Numbered from the stretch's first letter, positions 23,398-35,733 are shown. The stretch is 64,000 nucleotides of DNA from Bathynomus jamesi (GCA_023014485.1 JAJOZX010009474.1:60001-124000), one strand, 5' to 3'. Notes: a model not told the origin generated them from the letters alone. Program-made: numbers and translations.

Positions 23398-26300
23398 CTA
23401 ACAAACTTGCCCTATTATGACAAGGTCTTACACAACTCAAATAATGACATAAATACTGAAATATTAAATAAATCATTAACAACTGAAGAATTAGATAAAG
23501 GTGTACAACAGCTCTGGCTATTAGAGTCAGTGGGGGTGCAAGATGGTGATCATACAGATGAAAATCAATTAATGGCTGAAAATTTTGAAAACACCATCAT
23601 GTATGAAAATGGCCATTATTCAATTGAACTACCTTGGAAGATCAATAGTCCAAAATTAAATGATAATCTAAAGGTAGCTAAAGGTCATCTCTATAATTTG
23701 ATGAAAGATTAAAAAATGACAAGAGAATTAAAATGTATGATGATGTTTTCAAGGACCAGTTAGAAAAAGGCTTCATTGAAGAAGTTAAAGATCACCCCTT
23801 TAAAAAAGACAACTGCCATTATCTTACTCACACAGGAGTCTATAGAAAGGATGCACCCACAACAAAACTTAGAGTTGTGTATAACTGTAGTCTTAAAGAT
23901 GGCAATAAGCATAGCTTGAATGACTGTCTCATAGAGGGGCCTAATCTTATTTCAGACCTTGTAAAAATCCTTCTAAGATTTAGATTAGATGACTATGCAG
24001 TTCAAAGTGATATAAGCAAAGCTTTTTTGAGAATTCATCTGAAAAATAACTATGACAAAGATCAACTAAGATTCTTGTGGTTTAATGATCCATATGACTT
24101 AAATAAAGGGTTTAAAACATTTAAATTTAATGTGGTTTTGTTTGGAGCAAATGCAAGTCCTAGTTTACTGGCTTTAACCATCAAACATCACTTAAATTTG
24201 TATGATGAAAATGATTTAACTGTTCAGTTCTTGAAAGATCACTTCTATGTAGATAACCTTGTAGGATCAACCAAAACAGAGTCAGAATTAAATGAAGTTT
24301 ACATAAAAGCAGATAAAATAATGAAAGAAGGTAATTTTGAATTAAGAGAGTGGATCACAAATAATGAGAGACTAAATCAAAAAATAAAATCAGAAGACAA
24401 AGGATTAACAGAACCAACAAACAGGGTGAAAACATTAGGCATGATCTGGGATTTGAACTCAGATTCTAAAGTTCATGATTCACTCTGCACAAAAGGCTAC
24501 ACCTTAGATACAACAGCTAACACAAAAAGAAAGATCTTATCCGAAAGTTCAAAAATATTTGATCCTATGGGTTTACTCCTTCCTTCTACTATCAGATCCA
24601 GGGTTCTTTTACAAGAATTTTGGAAACAGAAAGTAGACTGGGATGATCCTATAACCAATAAACAACAAGATAGCTGGAAAAGGTTAGCTAAAGATCTCAA
24701 TAAATTACAAAACATAAATATTCCCAGAGTTTGTGGACACAGAGATACACCTCAAACCTTGCATGTATTTGGTGATGCCAGTGAAAAGGTGTATGGCTGT
24801 TGCGCTTACCTTGTAGGTGAGGATGGCAGCCATTTGATCTATGCCAAGGGGAAAGTAACACCCTTAAAACAAAAGAAAACTATTCCTCAGCTTGAACTAC
24901 TTGCGGGTTATCTAGCTGTAAAAATAACAGTATTTCTCCATGAAGTCTATTATGATGTAAACATCACAACTACATATATTTGGCTTGACAGTCAAATCTG
25001 CTTGGCATGGATCAACTCTGATGAGCTAAACTCAAAAAACATCTTTGTCCGTAACAGATTAAGAGACATTAAAGAAGCTAGACAAAATTTGGACATAACC
25101 TTCAGATACATTCCAACAAAACAAAATCCTGCAGACTTTCTCACAAGAGGATTATCCTGTAAATTACTAAAATCCAACAAAAATTGGTTTCATGGACCTG
25201 AATTCATTCAGGATGAAACAATGTGGCCAGCAGAACAAATTAATGTAAAACTTAACATGATAACCACAAATAAAGTTGAGCCACTATTAGATTATAACAG
25301 TTATTCTGACTTTGGCAAACTTGTAAGGGTAACATCTTACTGTCTCAGATTCATTCACAACTGTTTAAAGAAAATAAATAAACAAAGAAATAATGATAAT
25401 GAAATGTATACAAGTCTAGCTACCAAATATTGGATTAACCACATACAACAAACAGAATACAAAAATGAAATAGATTTTTTAACAATTGGTAAACAAATGA
25501 ACAAAGTACCCTCTGTGGTAATAAACTTGAATCTTTACATTGACAAAGATGGCTTATTAAGATGTAAGGGTAGATTAAACAAATCACAAATCACATATAA
25601 CAGTAAACAACCCCTTCTTCTTCCTAGGTTCCATCACATTACAACCCTAATTATTAGAGAGAAACACAATGAACTTTATCACATGGGCGTTCCACAAACA
25701 TTAAATGCCATTAGAAAGTTGTATTGGATACCCAAAGGCAGAATGACTGTAAAGACAGTTTTGAATAACTGTGTCACCTGCAAAAGGATTCATTCCAGAT
25801 CTTTCAGGAAGACCAATCCTCCTGATTTGCCAACAGAGAGAGTCACCTTTAATAGGCCTTTTGAAACAGTTGGCATAGACTATACAGGAAGTTTGACTGT
25901 TGGTCTGGGAACAACAGAACAAAAAATGTACATCATACTTTACACATGTTCATCTTCTAGAGCAGTCAGCTTAGACGTAGTGAGTGATCTCTCCGCAGAA
26001 TCATTTGTCTATAGCTTTAGAAGATTTTGTGCTAAGCATTCTGTACCCAAAATTGTTTGGACAGATAATGCAACCTATTTCAAGGCTGGTGAAAACCAAA
26101 TAAATGACATATTACAAAATTCACATACCATAACATATCTACAAAATAACAAAATAAAATGGAAATACATCCCTGTTGCATCACCATGGTATGGAGCAAT
26201 CTGGGAAAGGAATATCCAAACAATAAAGAATTGCCTAAAGAAATCAATAGGTAAAAAACAAATTGAATTCTTTGAACTTCTCACTCTCATTAGTGAAATT

Positions 26301-26987
26301 GAGAATGTTGTCAATAACAGACCTCTTACTTATGTAGGGGATAATATTAATGATGTAGAGCCTCTCACCCCAAATCATTTGATTAAGGGAGAAGTCATTA
26401 ACCTTCTACCTGATTACAATATCTCCTTGGATGATCCACCTTGGAGTGATAATAATCATGATTTGCAAAATAGATTATCACAAATAACAAATATAAAAAC
26501 AAAATTTAAAAAGCAATGGAGTGATGAATACCTTGTTGGGTTGAGAGAAAGACATAAATATATACAAAACAAAGACTGGGTTAATAAAATTAGGGTAGGA
26601 GATGTAGTTCTAATTAGACAAAATACACCAAGACAGTGTTGGCCATTAGGTAGAGTTTTAGAACTAAAAACTGGGGAAGATGGATTAACCAGGGTTGTAA
26701 AACTTAAAACTGCTTCAGGTGAAACTATAAGAGATGTATCACTCTTATACCCCCTAGAAGTAGGACCAACTACTGTTAACAAAAATGATCAAGATGATGA
26801 ATCTATAATAGATTCTGATGATGATCAAAATTTGACCCAAACTATACCAAACCTAACCTGTTCAATAAATGATGTAACTAGTCCTACTACTACAATAACC
26901 TATACCACAAATAGTAGACCACAACGTTCAACTGCTCTACGAGCTAGGCAGATGTTACAACAAAAGATAAGGGCTGGAGTATTGTAA
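23398..26987 (+). pseudogene. pol: pol region (RT, RNase H, integrase) of the BEL/Pao element
   Basis: Coding continues after the UGA (LTNLPYYDKVL), shifts frame at about 23705 through a 1-bp deletion, and is then open for 1084 codons. RT: TKLRVVYNCS, SDISKAFLRI and FYVDNLVG (active-site YVDN where YVDD is more common). RNase H: LHVFGDASEKVYG, LELLAG, WLDSQICLAW. Integrase: a zinc-binding H-H-C-C block around HNELYHMGVPQ...CVTCKR, then VGIDYTGSL, WTDNATYF and IWERNIQTIK (the D, D, E positions). A C-terminal DNA-binding tail follows (WPLGRVLEL). It is close to intact: a single base separates it from a full-length frame downstream of the UGA. Confidence 0.9.
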
Positions 26988-27205
26988 TATTTCCTATGGA
27001 AAATAAACTAAAATGCAACACCCTTTCATTTTGAAAAGGGTGAGGACTTTATAAAATGCTACACTTTTTATATTAAAAAGTGAGGAAAAACAAAAATGGA
27101 ATAACAAATAAAACATAAAATATAGGTAATCTAAGATGGGTTAACAAATATTAAAGAAAAAATTGGGTTTCACATGCAATTTTTCCTTTCTGGCTGGCCC
27201 CAATG

Positions 27206-27773
27206 TATGGAAAATTTGGGAGTACCGAAATGGAAGACCCACCTAATCTTGGATAAGCCATATTGACATTAAAATAAATAATAATAATAAAAAATAACTC
27301 AGAAGGAGAACATGAACTCTTGCTGAGAAAAATTAAAAAGACACCAACGAAAAAACAAATATGGGATGAAAAGAAAAAAAGATCCCATGGCTAGAAATAG
27401 CAACACGGTTTTAAGAAGAAGAAGAAAAAGATCGGATAAGCAGAATAAGAGGGCGAGAAGCTGAATAAGCATAAGCTGATTAAGCATAAGAACAGCGACG
27501 GAAAAAGCCGGAATAAAAATGTTTTAGTGGTGTCAAGAGATAAAATTCATAACAGTTTCAAGGTAAGAAGTTCATAAATTTCCCTTCGGTTATTAAATTT
27601 AGGTTAAATAAGCTGACATTTCAGCTGTAATTGTTTAACAAAAGAGTATGGAAGTCCTGTTTATGGACAAATAGTTAGGCTGGTTCATCTTTGGCCTAGG
27701 TCTTCCATCTCCAACATAGCCTAGATTGTGTTTAGGCTACTCTGGTTGGAGCAGGACCTATTTTTTTTCCATA
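27206..27773 (+). repeat. 3' LTR of the BEL/Pao element
   Basis: Near-identical to 20532-21095. The base differences seen are CTCAGAAGG for CTCGGAAGG, one extra A in an A-run, CTCCAAC for CTCAAC, CTAGATTG for CTAGGTTG, and two extra T near the end. Confidence 0.93.
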
Positions 27774-27778
27774 CACAC

Positions 27779-28018
27779 TGTGTGTATATAAATATTACTC
27801 GCAAATTTGCTCATGTTGATATCTAAAACCGTATAAAAGATTCATAGAGACGATTGTATTCATGCACTGAAAATATTAAATACTAGCTGTTATGCCCAGC
27901 ACTTGCTTGGGGTGGGCTGATTGTATTAAATTTAATTATTCAAATCGTTTTTTTATTTTTCGCCGTATCACTCCTTAGATTAAAAATATTCATTTATTAG
28001 AGAACCATCACCATAAGT
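27779..28018. other. Short non-coding flank
   Basis: No gene seen. It separates the BEL element from the LINE; the LINE's target copy starts at 28019. Confidence 0.4.
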
Positions 28019-28030
28019 ACTGAAAAGTTG

Positions 28031-31000
28031 TTGTTGTTGATTAGCTGTTCAGTCCACTCTGATCGAGCAAGCCGGCGGCACGCAGGTAACCGATCGCCCT
28101 CTCCGGAGTGGACCAGAGGTTCAGCGCACTAGTGATGTGTTCTGTTCGTTGTTGTGCTAGAGCGGTACAGTCTGTCATAATGTGTTCACTTGTTTGTGGT
28201 GTTTCCTGGCACAGGTGGCAGGTGTCGTCTGTGGAGTTGTCTAGTCTGTGTTTATATGTCCGTAAGTTGGGGTGATGTCCACATCGGAATCGTGCTAAGT
28301 TAACTCGATCCAATCTGCTGAGGCTGGTCTCTGACCTGTCAATGGGTGGCGGCTTCGCACCTAGGACCGCATTCGGACCGAGTCGTGTCATTGCTTTGTG
28401 GGTTAGGTGTGTGTGTGTTTTCTGTACTGTGTGATGTCTGTGGGGCGTGGTATGGAATGGAGTATTTGGTTATAATGTTTCTCTGGTGTTATCTTAATGG
28501 TGCGAGGTGTCGGTGCATGATTGAACATGTAGTGGTAAGGGTGTTGTGGGTTAGTTGTCGCTGCTGCCATGAATTGTGTTCCCCTCATGTCTAAATGTTC
28601 CCTAACTTTCAGTATTTTTGTTTCTGTGTGCAGGTGTTCTATTGGTGTTGTTTGAGTGTATTCTGTAATGATACGAAGTGCGTTGTTTTGTATTGTCTGT
28701 AAGGTGTTTATGTGTGTGTTTGAGATAATGGGTGCCCACTGCCCAGCATGGGCTAGCATAGTCCATAACTGAGCAAATATATTGTTTGTATATGAGTGAT
28801 GTTGTTTCCTGCTGGTGTCCAAAGTTTGTCCCCGTTAGTACTCTAAGCGTGTTAAGTCTTGACGTACATTTGTTTTTAATGTTCCGAATGTGGTTTGCAA
28901 AATATAATGATGTGTTGTATGTGACCCCAAGTAATTTGGTCTTATGAGTGTGTGGAATGTGTGGAATTTATCTGGTGTTCTTTTGTGTTGCTTGTAAGCA
29001 AGGTGATGGTTGATTTTGTGGGCACTACTTTGGTTCTATTGTGTGTGAGCCAGTCTTGTATACTGTTTATGTATGTTTTTAGGTTATTTGTAGCGGTGTC
29101 GATGTTGTTGTGGGTGGATGTTAAAGTGATGTCATCTGCATATGATGATAAGGTAAGCTTGTTTTCTATGGGTGTTGGAATGTCATGCATGTATAAGTTG
29201 AAGAGTGTTGGTGAGAGAACAGAGCCTTGAGGGACCCCGTTCGGAAAAAGCTTGTTTTTGGATGATTTGCCATTAAATGTGACATGTGAGTATCTTCCTG
29301 AAAGATAGTTGCTCAGCCACCTTTTGGTGTTATTGTGCATGTTTGTGTTGAGTATTTTGTTTATGAGAGGGAAGCGTGGGATAGCATCAAATGCTTTACT
29401 AATGTCTATTGTTGCTAATAGTGTACGTTGAGCTGGTCGTCTGGAGTTGATGCCATCCATGATGTGCTGCGTGAGGTTAGTGAGTAATGTCGTGGTTGAG
29501 TGGTGAGGTCTGAATCCATGTTGAGTAGGCAATAGTTGTATTTGTGGGTTGGTGATTTGTAAGATTAGTCTTTCTGTTACTTTGGAAGGTGTGCATAGTA
29601 AAGTAATGGGTCTATAGGAAGCTGGTTCTGATGAATTTTTGTTCGGTTTGAGTACTGTAATAATTTTATCTTGCTTCCATATGTCAGGAATAATGCAGTA
29701 TTGGTATGAATATGTGCTGATGTTTGTGAGAGCTAGTATTCCCTGTGGACCCAAGTGAGTGTTTAAGGTGTATGTTAGATATGTCGTCTGGTCCAGTAGC
29801 CTTCGAATTCTTAATGTTTTTGATGATGATGGTGGTCTGGTCTGTATTGAAGGGTGTAATGGTCGTGTCGACTCTGTAGGTTTTCTTGTGTCTGGTTGTT
29901 TGTCTGTCTGCATGTTTCTGGTTGTTGTCTCTGCTTAAGTGACTTATCTTTTCGTAGTGATTAACTAAAATATTAGCTCGTTGTGTATATGTTGGGATAT
30001 TATTTTGGCTGCGCCAGATAGCCGCGTGTGAGGTGTGAATGCAACTGTTAGAGTGGGTAATGCTGTTTATAGTCTTGTATAGCCTGGATGTATCTGTGGA
30101 GTGGTTTAGTGTTGTTATGAATTCCCTAAATGTTTCTGTTTATTTTTCTTTGAATTTGTTATTTATTTCTGTGTTGAGCTGTTACATCTGCTGTTTTATG
30201 GTTTCTGTGTCTGGTGTTTGTGTGTTATGTTTGAGTTGTTACGTTGCCTTATGGGGCTATTTCTCTAGTGTAATTTGGGTTGTATTTCCTAATGTTGCCC
30301 TTGGGTATGTATTTGTTTGCATTATTGATGATCTGATTAAATGTCTTGAGTGTTGTATTGATGTTTATGATGGGTGTGGTGTTTAATGTGGTGAATTGTT
30401 CCTCAGTCTGTACTTAGAACTGTTCCCAATGGCTTTCTTGTAATTTCTGTAAGTGTGCCTAAGGCCGTTGGGGCAGAATGTAGAACGTGTGATGATGATG
30501 GGCAGGTGGTCTGATGACAGTTGTTTTTCTGTTCTCCAATGTGTATGTGTTGCTAGTGAGGGGGAACAGAACGTTATGTCTGGGGAGGAGTTTGAGTATC
30601 CTGCTTGATGTGGTATGTGTGTATGTTCTTCTGTATTGTTAAGAATAAAGAGGCTGTTTAGTTGTGTGGCTATGTTGGCGCCTCTGGTGTTGCTTTGGTT
30701 GTGCAGGTACCAACTAGTGTCTTTAGCGTTGAAGTCTCCGCCTAAGATGACATTAGTGAGAGAGGCCAGATTATGTAACTGTGGATTGTAATTGGCTGGC
30801 ACCTGAGGTGAACTCTCTGGTGGATGTAAATGTTGATTAGTGTGGTGTGTTTTGCGCGTGTTTTAATGTTAACTGCCGGTATTTCTATCGTGTTAGCTGC
30901 TTGGATTGTGTTTGTAATGTTTTGGGTGGCATCAGTGTAGCTAATGTTTTTACGTATGTAAGTGATGAGTCCACCCCCGTGACCCACAGTACGATCTTGA

Positions 31001-31506
31001 CGGATCGCCGTGAAGTCAGGGATGGTGGGTCTTTTATGTGTGCGTTTTAGTTTTTTTCTTATATAAGTGCTATGTGAATGTTTTGTTTGTATACGAATTC
31101 CCTAAGCTGCATGATTTTGTTTGTGAGGCCATCTACGTTGTACTGTAATATGTTAATATTATACCTCTGTATGTGTCTCATGGTCCTCTTGTGTCTATGT
31201 CTTTGTGTATGGTGACATGTGTAAGTTGTAGTGGCGCCAGGATTAGTCCTAATGTCGCCGGAGAGTAAGAGTAGTCCCGGAGCTCGCAATTGCTCCCCGT
31301 CAAAGAAAAAATAGCACGCTGAGAATAGGTCCGGCCCTGGAAGCCGATCGGCACTCTGACCGTGCCACGCAACAGGCCGTCAACTGCCAGTCTGGCAAAC
31401 CGTAAACAGCCTGCTGCACGGAGATTTGAGGAAGTTTGGCCACCAGCGCGTTGATGTTCGGTTTGACGTCGCCTCTTCTTCGCGTTGATGTGTTCCGCGC
31501 TGGAGG
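28031..31506 (-). mobile_element. Jockey-like LINE, copy C, near full length, with target duplication
   Basis: It lies on the minus strand and is the most complete of three copies. ACTGAAAAGTTG occurs on both sides (28019-28030 and 31507-31518), giving a 9-12 bp target duplication (the last TTG may belong to the tail). The 3' end is (AAC)n, read as (TTG)n on the plus strand. The 5' end has a GC-rich leader, then the coding region. With 3476 bp, a single large ORF and both ends defined, this copy sets the element's length. It interrupts Tc1-type transposon debris that continues at 31519. Confidence 0.9.
28041..31380 (-). pseudogene. Endonuclease-reverse transcriptase of jockey-like LINE copy C
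   Basis: The frame near 31290 begins with a 2A-like segment, LLLLSGDIRTNPGA (31233-31274), followed by the endonuclease start NINILQYNVDGLTNKI. Further endonuclease motifs are GGDFNAKDTSW (about 30735) and SSDHLPI (about 30510). The RT (28942-29913) is open, with IDISKAFDAIP, NGVPQGSVLSPTLFNLY and SYADDITL. The C-terminal zinc block CHLCQETPQTSEH...TDC is at about 28180-28235. Frameshifts near 28820-28940, 28400 and several in 29913-31060 split the ORF. No in-frame ATG is visible upstream of the 2A-like segment. The protein would nick DNA and copy its RNA (family knowledge). Confidence 0.85.
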
Positions 31507-31518
31507 ACTGAAAAGTTG

Positions 31519-32372
31519 CATACAATTGTCGAAAGTCAGTATTTTGTATGACCGCCCATTTCCTGCAAAACTACTGCGATTTGATTTGGAATGCTATCTT
31601 GGAGTTTTTGTAAGAAATCCACTGGAATGTTGTTCCATACATCTAAAAGGACCTGCCATAGCTCTTCTCTCGATTTTGGCTGCTTTTCTTGCTTCTTTCT
31701 GTCTAAATAATCCCAAACAGCCTCAATAATATTTAAATCAGGGCTCTGGGGAGGCCACTCCATCAGTTGCAAGTCTCCACGTTCTTTTTTGTTCTCCAAA
31801 TAGGTTTTGACTACATTGGCAATATGCTCTGGGTCATTGTCGTGCTGAAAATAAAATTTTTCCCAATTAATCTCCGACCTCACATACTGTCTTCTCTTTG
31901 TGCCAAAAATTTCAAATTTTGACTCGCCACTCAGAGGACCCTTTTCCACTGGTCAGCATTCCAATTTTTGTGCTTTTGAGCACATTTGAGCCTCTTTGAC
32001 TTGTTTCCTTTCCTGAGAAATGGTTTTTTGATTCCCACTCGACCATTAGGACCATTTCTGATGAGTGATCTCCTCACGGTGGATGAGTGGACTTGTAATC
32101 CTGAGGTCTAGGCAAGTTCTGCCGAAAGTTCTGCACTGGATTTTCGTCTATTTCTGAGAGATGTTAAGGTGTCTCTCATCGCTTTTAGAAAGTTTCCTTG
32201 GCCTTCCACTGCGTTTTCGATCTTCAACTTTGCCTGTTTCGCGCTGTTTCTTCAAAATTGCTTGAATACCACATCTTGATACTCCAGTTTGTCGCGATAT
32301 TTCTGATTGAGATTAACCCTACTCGTGCAATAATACAACCCGGTGTCGAGTTGCAATGGATATTTTAGCCAT
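31519..32372 (-). pseudogene. Tc1-type transposase remnant
   Basis: The minus strand starts MAKISIATRHRVVLLHE (ATG at 32372), the N-terminal helix-turn-helix region, and continues through RKRSGRPRKL-like and LLSGESKFEIFG segments in mixed frames. The C-terminal part (31536-31949) is open: FQHDNDPEHIANVVKTYL and WPPQSPDLNIIEAVWDYL give the second and third catalytic positions (D, then E in NIIE). The frames in 31950-32340 are broken. The 3' side was cut by the LINE at 31518, and no terminal repeats are found. Confidence 0.8.
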
Positions 32373-32777
32373 TGTTTAACCAATGTAAAATTTTGTCTTT
32401 ATCTTGTAAAAGAGAACATTAACAATTAAGAAATGTTATTAAAAAAAATTTAATTTAATTTAGTTAGGAGCATTAAACAATTACAAAAACATACAATAGA
32501 AGTTCCGTTTACAAACTGTTACTGAATGAGCTTAGAATATCTTGTAAAATAGTACCTAGAATCTTTGTGTTAAATTCCGTTCTATCTCCAGCAGTAGCAC
32601 GTTTTGATGAAACATCCGTTTTCTTCGTTAAACTGCCTAATAACTGGGATTAGTGACAATGGCTATAGATTATAATTTATATTTATAATAAAACAACACT
32701 AAATGCTGAAATATTCAACATAATTATTAAAAAAAAGAAAAAACGCAAGTGTACACACACAACACATATATATATGG
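32373..32777. other. AT-rich non-coding stretch
   Basis: I see nothing coding. Part of it may be the 5' untranslated part of the Tc1 remnant, but no inverted end was found. Confidence 0.4.
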
Positions 32778-32779
32778 TA

Positions 32780-34142
32780 CAGAGTGTCCCCAAAAAATGT
32801 TTACCCATCATATTAACATATATATCAATAAGCAAAATAGGCGGATAGTAAATAGATAGCAAATAGGCTTCTTTAATGTTTAAATGTTCGAAATATCAGC
32901 CAGCAGCTTCAATACCTTCATGGTTGTGCTGCTTACTTTAATGTTTTAAATGCTCAAAATGTCCGCCACTAGCATCAATACATTCTTAACAACGGCGCGC
33001 AACAGATCGGCATACTGTTCGGATTGTTCGGAGTGGAATGTTGGCACAGGCTATTTCAATTTCGTGTCTCAAGGCCTGTAGTGTCCTTGGTTTTTCAGCA
33101 TACACAGTGTTCTTCAGAGTGCTCCACAAGTAAAAGTCTAAGGGTGTTAAGTTAGGAGATCGTGGTGGATACTCCGTACATCCCCTACGTCCTATCCATC
33201 TTCTAGGAAAACAAACATTGAGAAAATTTCTAACGTCATTGTGGTAATGCGGTGGCGCGCCATCCTGTTGAAAGTAACACTCTTCTTCCAAAAAAGAGCT
33301 CTGATTGAAGGTACAATGTTGTCTTGCAGCATTGATAAGTAAGCAGCACCTGTGACAGTGTCCTCAAAGAAAAATAACCCTATCAGTCCTCTGGAAGACA
33401 GACCACACCACACTGACACTTCTGGTTGATTAAGTGCTCGTTCTTCTGTTACGTTTGGATTTTCGGTGGCCCAGTACACACAGTTGTGTCGATTGAGAGT
33501 ACCATTAAGTTTAAAAGTGGCTTCATCGGACCAAACAATGAAATCAGGAAAAGATTGTTTTTCATTACACATGTGCAAAAACCATTCACAAAATTCTTTT
33601 CGACGATTTGGATCGTCCTCATTCATTGCATGGAGCAGTCTAGGTATGTACGGTTTCCACATTTCACGTCGCAAAATGCGATGAACGCTGGATTTATGAT
33701 AGAAACACCAGTCTCACGAGAACATTGCCTTGTACACTTATTTGGAGAGTTTGTGAAGGCCTGTAACACGGTCTCAACACTTTCATTGTCAGTTGAAATG
33801 CGACGTCTTCCAGATCGGCCTTTGTTGACGTTTTGCACTCTTCCGTCAGTCTCAAACTTATCACGTAATCTTGTAATTGTTACCCATGATGGTGGTAATG
33901 TTCCAAACTCATTTCTCCAATGTCTCTGTACCTCAGCCACATTCTCCGTCTTCCAGTAGTGCTTCAAAATCCACTTACCTTGCTCAAACGATAACTGCAA
34001 TGCCGCCATTTCCTGTAACAAGGGATACTACTGTTATTTAAGTACAATACACCATTACTATACTACTATACTACTATTACTAAGTACTATAAATATACTA
34101 ATACATCAGCGCATATTACTATCATCTAAAGTGTGCATGTTG

Positions 34143-34190
<48 letters not shown>

Positions 34191-34225
34191 AATATGATGT
34201 GTAAACATTTTATTGGGACACCCAG
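32780..34225 (-). mobile_element. Mariner-type transposon, copy 1, 1446 bp
   Basis: The left end CAGAGTGTCCCCAAAAAATGTTTACC and the right end, reverse-complemented CTGGGTGTCCCAATAAAATGTTTACAC, form inverted repeats, and TA lies outside each (32778-32779 and 34226-34227). Similarity continues inward through CATCATATTAACATATATAT. The right end carries an internal (TA)n tract of about 40 bp (34149-34187). One transposase gene lies on the minus strand. Confidence 0.9.
32938..34009 (-). pseudogene. Mariner-type transposase, copy 1
   Basis: Starts MAALQLSFEQGKWILKHYW (N-terminal helix-turn-helix), then the GRSGRRRIS linker. Catalytic motifs are WSDEATFK (first D), QQDGAPPHY (second D) and SPNLTPLDFYLW, where the third catalytic D is replaced by N. 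The spacing between the second D and this position is 36 residues. Frameshifts occur near 33650-33670 and 33270-33290. A stop after VARRC at 32986 precedes the remaining family-like tail GGHFEHLKH to 32938. The gene is inactive. Confidence 0.85.
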
Positions 34226-34430
34226 TATATAATTATATAATAATAATAATAATTTTACTACTATAATTCACCGAAAGTGTGTCTATCTGTCCGCAGAAAA
34301 AACTTTTACGTTTCTGAACAGATATCGACCAAACTTCGTATGGTGGATGGGGGTGATGAGTAATGAACGAAAATATATGTGTTACCAGTTCCCCCTCCCC
34401 AATTACTGGGCCCGAAGGCCCCAGCACAGC

Positions 34431-34694
34431 AATAAAACTATAGAAATGAACGCAGCCATGAAAATCTTGAGCTTCACATTGTGTCAAGATTTGTAAAGCT
34501 TTAGATTTTCTTGACTATAGTTTATTGACCAAATAATTGAATCCCAGTAATTGGGGAACTGCAGCCCCACAATTACTGGGGGTTCAATTATTTGGTTAAT
34601 AAAACTATAATCATGATAATCTTAAGCTTCACAAATCTTGACATAATGTGAGGCTTAAGATTTTCATGGCTGCGTTCTTTTCTATAGTTTTATT
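34431..34694. repeat. Large hairpin repeat, about 264 bp
   Basis: Left arm 34431-34560 (AATAAAACTATAGAAATGAA...) is repeated inverted in 34563-34694, with small indels, so the pair folds into a stem of about 125 bp. Within each arm CAAATAATTGAA and CAGTAATTG motifs recur. No coding capacity. Probably a foldback MITE; no clear target duplication. Confidence 0.65.
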
Positions 34695-35007
34695 GACCAA
34701 ATAATTGAACCGACAGTAATTAGGAGGTGCCTGCGGTTTCCCAATTACTGCCCCCCCCCCCAATTACAAACCATCCAACCAACCAATTCAACTCTTTTTA
34801 GAGACCCAAAAGTTCACGGACAGACAGACTCACAGACAGAATCACACACAACTTCCTTTTATATAGTAGATACATAAAACATATATTCAAAGTACTTTAT
34901 CGCTTTATTTCGTTGATAGACGGAAAGCGGTGTTGCGACAATGGCTACGGCGTGTCTTGTGGTTCTCGGCCATTATGCATTATTTAAGTTAAGGGAATTT
35001 ATCGGTT
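34695..35007. other. Non-coding, low complexity
   Basis: Contains a poly-C run (34749-34760) and GACAGACAGACTCACAGACAG (34816-34836). A short open frame from 34941 has no recognisable motif. Confidence 0.35.
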
Positions 35008-35202
35008 ATGAAAATGAAAATGAAAAGGTTTATTGCCAGACTATAGTCCATATGACAAATATTAATAATACAATGACAGTTCACATACTAAGGATAGAAA
35101 TATATAAAATTGATAAGAAATAATACAGTAATGTCGAAATTAATTGGAGCTACAGACAGACGTTTTCGTACCATGAATTCCATAGCTTAGAAGACAAACT
35201 GC
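35008..35202 (-). mobile_element. 3' end fragment of the same LINE as at 60009
   Basis: Matches the first 195 bp of the LINE at 60009 base for base over most of its length, from (GAAAAT)n GAAAAGGTTTATTG to the region of GACGTTTTCGTACCA. It is cut at about 35202 by a (TA)n tract. In the LINE's orientation this is a severely 5'-truncated copy with an (ATTTTC)n tail. Confidence 0.85.
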
Positions 35203-35204
35203 AG

Positions 35205-35206
35205 CG

Positions 35207-35238
<32 letters not shown>

Positions 35239-35676
35239 AAGCTATTGACTTCTCCTTAGGGAAACGGAGCTTACAGATGAACAGAAGGACCAACACAACG
35301 GCAAACATTTTCATTTATTTTTTGTACTCCCTATAACTACAGTACAAAAAGAAACCAGATATATTAAATTACCTTTTTATGGTTATTTATCATTGCGTAT
35401 TCGAGGTGAATTGTCCAAACTGCTCAAGTCTAGTTATCCCCAAATAAATTTTAGATTCGCCTTCGTCAACCCACTTAAATTATCAAATTTTTTAAAGTTC
35501 GAAGATGAATTCCCCAAAACTGTATGCCCTAATGTTGTTTACAAATACACGTGCGACAGCTGTAAGGCTGCGTATATTGGCAGTACTCAACTCCAACTGG
35601 AGTTAATTGCAGTTAATTTATTGTTTCATTTGAGAAGTTTCGGAATATTACTCGATATAAATTACTTGCGGCGCGC

Positions 35677-35733
<57 letters not shown>

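Larger units (their letters stand above)
20532..27773 (+). mobile_element. BEL/Pao LTR retrotransposon, recent insertion
   Basis: This is a complete element with two LTRs (564 and 568 bp), a primer-binding site, a gag-protease region and a pol region. CACAC flanks it directly on both sides (20527-20531 and 27774-27778), a 5-bp target duplication as expected for BEL/Pao. The two LTRs differ by only about two substitutions and a few 1-2 bp indels, so insertion was recent. The internal order gag, protease, RT, RNase H, integrase and the sequence motifs place it in BEL/Pao. Two 1-bp deletions and one UGA break the long reading frame. No purine tract is visible directly before the right LTR. Confidence 0.95.

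Noticed and set aside
31300..31525. Separate ORF1 of the jockey-like LINE
   Set aside because: Two overlapping open frames in a GC-rich leader, neither with a recognisable RNA-binding or coiled-coil motif; more likely 5' untranslated sequence.
32878..32982. Two similar phrases TTAATGTTTAAATGTTCGAAAT and TTAATGTTTTAAATGCTCAAAAT
   Set aside because: A small diverged duplication at the 3' end of mariner copy 1; too small and old to interpret.
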